Part shown: piece after piece, positions 61,504 through 64,000 of the stretch
Position numbering within the stretch: position 1 is the first letter of the stretch
Layout of the letters: each line of letters starts with the position of its first letter
Assembly (NCBI RefSeq): GCF_000585395.1
Contig: NZ_KK073875.1
Location: 3,385,307-3,449,306, forward strand
Reading direction: 5' to 3'
DNA length: 64,000 nucleotides
Source: Saccharibacillus sacchari DSM 19268
GTDB lineage: Bacteria; Bacillota; Bacilli; Paenibacillales; Paenibacillaceae
Made by a program: the position numbers and the translations under genes
Notes under the pieces: generated by a model
The model's database searches: none
What the model saw: the letters and a program-made list of their open reading frames with translations, nothing else
Told to the model about the DNA's origin: nothing

Positions 61504-62805
61504 ATGATGACAAACGAACATACCCCGATCGAAGCCAACGCGCTGCTGGACGATCTCGAATACAGAGGGCTGATCTACCAGGTGACGCACCGCGAGGAGC
61601 TTCAGAAAAAGCTAAGCGAAGAAAGCGTCACGTTCTACAACGGCTTCGACCCGACGGCGGACAGCCTGCATATCGGTCACCTGCTGCCGGTTCTGACCAT
61701 GCGCCGTTTCCAATTGGCCGGACACCGTCCGATCGCTCTCGTCGGCGGCGGCACGGGCATGATCGGCGACCCGAGCGGACGTTCCACCGAGCGCTCGCTG
61801 AACACCGCCGATACGGTAGCGGAATGGACGCTCAAGCTGCAAAACCAACTCTCGCGCTTCCTGGACTTCGGCAGCGGCGACGCATCGGTGTCTGCGAAAA
61901 TGGTCAGCAACTACGACTGGCTCGGCCCGATCTCGATGATCGACTTCCTGCGCGACGTGGGCAAGAACTTCACCGTTAACTACATGCTCGCCAAAGATTC
62001 CGTCGATTCCCGTCTTCAACACGGTATCTCGTTCACCGAGTTCTCTTACATGATCCTTCAAGCCTACGATTTCCAACGTCTGCACGAAGATGAGAATTGC
62101 TCGCTGCAACTGGGCGGAAGCGACCAGTGGGGCAACATTACGGCAGGCCTGGATCTTATCGGCAAAACGGGCGGCGGCGACGCGTTCGGAATGACGATGC
62201 CTTTGGTTACGAAAAGCGACGGCAAAAAGTTCGGCAAATCCGAATCCGGCGCCGTCTGGCTCGACCGCAGCAAAACGAGCGCGTACGCCTTCTACCAGTT
62301 CTGGATCAACACCGACGACGCGGACGTGATCAAGTTCCTGAAATACTTCACGTTCCTGACTCGCGAGGAAATTGCGGAACTCGAAACCCAGCATCTCCAA
62401 GCGCCGGAACAACGCAACGCGCAGCGCGAACTCGCCCGCCGCGTGACGACATTGGTGCATGGCGAAGAAGCCGTAATCAGCGCCGAAAAAATCACCGCAG
62501 CCCTGTTCTCGGGAAGCTTCGCTGAACTGAGCGAGTCCGATCTGGCCGAAGCCCTGGCAGATATGCCAACCACTTCCGCCGCAGCCTCGTCCGAGCCTCT
62601 GCTGATCGACCTGCTCGTCGAAGCCGGCGCCGCTCCGTCCAAAGGCCAAGCCCGCAAAGACATCCAAAGCGGCGCGGTCTCCGTCAACGGCGAAAAACGC
62701 ACGTCGATCGAAACGGTCATCACCGCAGAAGACCGCCTGCACGGCAAAACCCTTGTCCTTCGCCGCGGCAAAAAGAATTACTTCGTCGTGAAATTCGAAG
62801 GCTAA
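61504..62805 (+). CDS. tyrS: Tyrosyl-tRNA synthetase
   Basis: A 433-residue class I synthetase. The HIGH motif is in DSLHIGHLLPVL; the tyrosine and ATP site includes GGGTGMIGDPSGRS and GGSDQWGN. The KMSKS loop is KKFGKSESG (KFGKS form). The last 65 residues are an S4 RNA-binding domain (APSKGQARKDIQSGAVSVNG). It charges tRNA-Tyr. AAGGAGG lies 6 bp before ATG 61504 (ATG 61507 is also possible). A T-box in the leader controls it. Confidence 0.96.
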   Translation: MMTNEHTPIEANALLDDLEYRGLIYQVTHREELQKKLSEESVTFYNGFDPTADSLHIGHLLPVLTMRRFQLAGHRPIALVGGGTGMIGDPSGRSTERSLNTADTVAEWTLKLQNQLSRFLDFGSGDASVSAKMVSNYDWLGPISMIDFLRDVGKNFTVNYMLAKDSVDSRLQHGISFTEFSYMILQAYDFQRLHEDENCSLQLGGSDQWGNITAGLDLIGKTGGGDAFGMTMPLVTKSDGKKFGKSESGAVWLDRSKTSAYAFYQFWINTDDADVIKFLKYFTFLTREEIAELETQHLQAPEQRNAQRELARRVTTLVHGEEAVISAEKITAALFSGSFAELSESDLAEALADMPTTSAAASSEPLLIDLLVEAGAAPSKGQARKDIQSGAVSVNGEKRTSIETVITAEDRLHGKTLVLRRGKKNYFVVKFEG

Positions 62806-62873
62806 ATTTTTTTTATTTCGACCTTTGATTATGCAATTTAAAATCTTTCATTAAGCCCTTTAAGTTGAAAGAA

Positions 62874-62911
62874 AGCGGATCAGGCATCCATTGCCCGATC
62901 CGCCTTTTTTT
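62874..62911 (+). terminator. Terminator after tyrS
   Basis: GCGGATC and GATCCGC with inner GGCA/TGCC pairing, then seven T's. Confidence 0.85.
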
Positions 62912-62958
62912 ATTATCTTTTTTCCCTTTCTCTCTTTGATTGTCACAGTGCCGAAGGA

Positions 62959-63074
62959 GCGGAGGGTGGATGCGTGCAGGAGCGATAGCGTTCGCCTTTG
63001 AATCCGGGAAATCCCCCTTTAAAAATCCAATCAAAATTTCCCGGATTCAACACGCGACCGAAACCATCCACCCG
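62959..63074 (+). repeat. Intergenic covarying palindrome, copy H
   Basis: The outer arms GGGTGGATG and CATCCACCC pair, both unlike copy A. The inner ATCCGGGAAAT and ATTTCCCGGAT pair perfectly. TTCGCCTTTGAA and CAACACGCGACC are kept. It lies in the 295-bp gap between the convergent tyrS and LysR genes. Confidence 0.8.
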
Positions 63075-63100
63075 TAGCTCCCCCCCGCCACTGTCCCAAC

Positions 63101-64000
63101 TCAAAGATGCCCCATCTCGATCGCCTGCCGAAACCGCGCCTCAAAGCGTTCGACCCCCGCGCCGAGCGCACGCGTCTCCGACCGCAAAAAACCGATCTGC
63201 ATCTCCGGCTGCGCCATGTCCGCGATCTCGATGATTTTCATGCGCCCCGCCTTCCATGACGGATGCTGGTATAACGAGAAATCATGCCCGATGCTGGCCG
63301 CAAGCCCATTATTCAATACGCTCGTAATCGCTTCGGAATTATTCGTCCAGAACAAAATAGACAATTCCCCGTAAACATCCGTAAACCGATCGACGAAATC
63401 ATGCACGAACTGATCATTATAAAGCGCCAACTGATGCTCCATCAATTGCTTCGGCGTAATGCGGTTGTACTGCGCCAGCGGAGATTCATGATGCGCTCCA
63501 ATCACAAGTTTTCCCGTATACATCTCGCTAAAATGCATCCCGTTCAGCTTTTTCAATTGGTTGCTGTAGATCGCGATGAATCCGAGCTGAATACGGCCTT
63601 GCCGAATATCCTCAGTGATCTCCATCGACCCTTTTTCCTCAATCGAGATATGAAGCTGCGGATGCTCTTGTTTCATAGAAGCGGTGGTTTCGATCAAATA
63701 AGGCATGACGCTCGGGAAAGTCGCGACCTGAATATGACCTTTGAGCCGTTTGTCAGAATCGCCGTTTATGCGCAGCAACTCCACGCGCCGCAAAATTTCG
63801 ATCGCCTGTTCAATAAAAAGTTTGCCTTCCTCGGTCGGAACCGCGCCTTGTCGGGACCGTTCGAAAACCGTCAGCTCAAGCTCCTCCTCCAATTTGCGCA
63901 CGGACTGGCTGATCGCGGATTGCGTCATATGCAGTTGCGAAGCGGCAGCGGAGAACGAACGTGTTTTGGCGATTTCGACAATGTATTCAAGTTGCTCCAA
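63101..64000 (-). CDS. LysR-family regulator (start at or beyond window edge)
   Basis: At least 299 residues. The N-terminal winged helix reads EYIVEIAKTRSFSAAASQLH followed by MTQSAISQSVRKLEEELEL and FERSRQGAVPTEEGK, the standard LysR form. The rest is the type 2 periplasmic-binding-like ligand domain (HIQVATFPSVMPYLIET; QLGFIAIYSNQL; LVIGAHHESPLA). The last codon in the window (64000 backwards) is TTG in frame, but family members usually have a few more residues before EQLEYIVE, so the true start is probably outside. The ligand and target are unknown; the gene it controls may be divergent beyond the window. Confidence 0.88.
   Translation of the reverse strand: MEQLEYIVEIAKTRSFSAAASQLHMTQSAISQSVRKLEEELELTVFERSRQGAVPTEEGKLFIEQAIEILRRVELLRINGDSDKRLKGHIQVATFPSVMPYLIETTASMKQEHPQLHISIEEKGSMEITEDIRQGRIQLGFIAIYSNQLKKLNGMHFSEMYTGKLVIGAHHESPLAQYNRITPKQLMEHQLALYNDQFVHDFVDRFTDVYGELSILFWTNNSEAITSVLNNGLAASIGHDFSLYQHPSWKAGRMKIIEIADMAQPEMQIGFLRSETRALGAGVERFEARFRQAIEMGHL

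Noticed and set aside
1-64000. tRNA and rRNA genes
   Set aside because: I saw no cloverleaf ending in CCA and no rRNA words. The island also does not end in a tRNA gene, which is why the Fur-box repeat was considered as the attachment site.

Overview
The window looks like chromosomal DNA of a Paenibacillaceae bacterium (Paenibacillus or Saccharibacillus type; genus not certain). The reasons are strong AGGAGG ribosome sites with frequent GTG and TTG starts, SLH-domain surface proteins, a T-box in front of tyrS, a YesM/YesN two-component pair, and homologues of Bacillus subtilis ycnJ-ycnI, mhqRO/mhqD and a sigY-like operon. Most of the window is moderately GC-rich. One block, about 29.24-39.81 kb, is visibly AT-rich and carries arsenic resistance and mobile-element debris.

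Layout. 0-3.1 kb: end of a NarL-type response regulator, then copper genes ycnJ and ycnI. 3.3-4.7 kb: a CBS-type protein and a convergent alpha/beta hydrolase. 5.0-8.5 kb: ECF sigma factor, membrane (anti-sigma-like) protein, ABC ATPase and permease. 8.5-16.2 kb: hypothetical protein, lipoprotein phosphoesterase, sugar-isomerase-like TIM barrel, DinG-type helicase, DUF6509-like and MpsC-like proteins, membrane diguanylate cyclase. 16.3-20.7 kb: nitronate monooxygenase divergent from a TetR regulator with a MacB-type transporter and a 32-residue peptide gene. 21.4-23.6 kb: an mhq-type quinone-stress cluster (MarR regulator, ring-cleavage dioxygenase, esterase) with two copies of one operator-like box. 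23.9-29.2 kb: an FGE-like/SUKH-like pair, M20 peptidase, TauE permease, and an AlkX/YcaQ-like protein.

29.24-39.81 kb is a genomic island. A 17-bp direct repeat, which is also a Fur box, lies at both ends. A tyrosine recombinase remnant sits just inside the left end. The left end keeps a sigma-A promoter with no gene behind it. The right end abuts a siderophore-binding lipoprotein gene with no obvious promoter. I infer that the island integrated in the Fur-controlled promoter of that gene. Inside are two IS30-family copies in opposite orientation (one intact; one with a stop at the catalytic Glu codon), a MarR regulator with Cys pairs, two flavoproteins (one ArsO-like), arsR-arsB-arsC plus a Cys-phosphatase, and a broken resolvase.

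40.9-54.2 kb is a peptide-use module on the minus strand: an oppDFBCA-type importer with an AbgB-like amidohydrolase after it. A YesM/YesN pair is divergent to it, followed by an SLH protein and a second M20 hydrolase. 54.9-58.6 kb: DUF1275 protein, membrane-anchored methyltransferase, aldo/keto reductase, an array of four palindromes and a DUF559-like nuclease. 58.9-64 kb: SLH-anchored 5'-nucleotidase, T-box plus tyrS, and a LysR regulator cut by the window edge.

The native DNA also carries eight full copies and one half copy of a long intergenic palindrome whose arms change together from copy to copy. Two of its copies occur as opposed pairs with nearly the same spacing. This element, and the island in a Fur box, are the two observations I would follow first.
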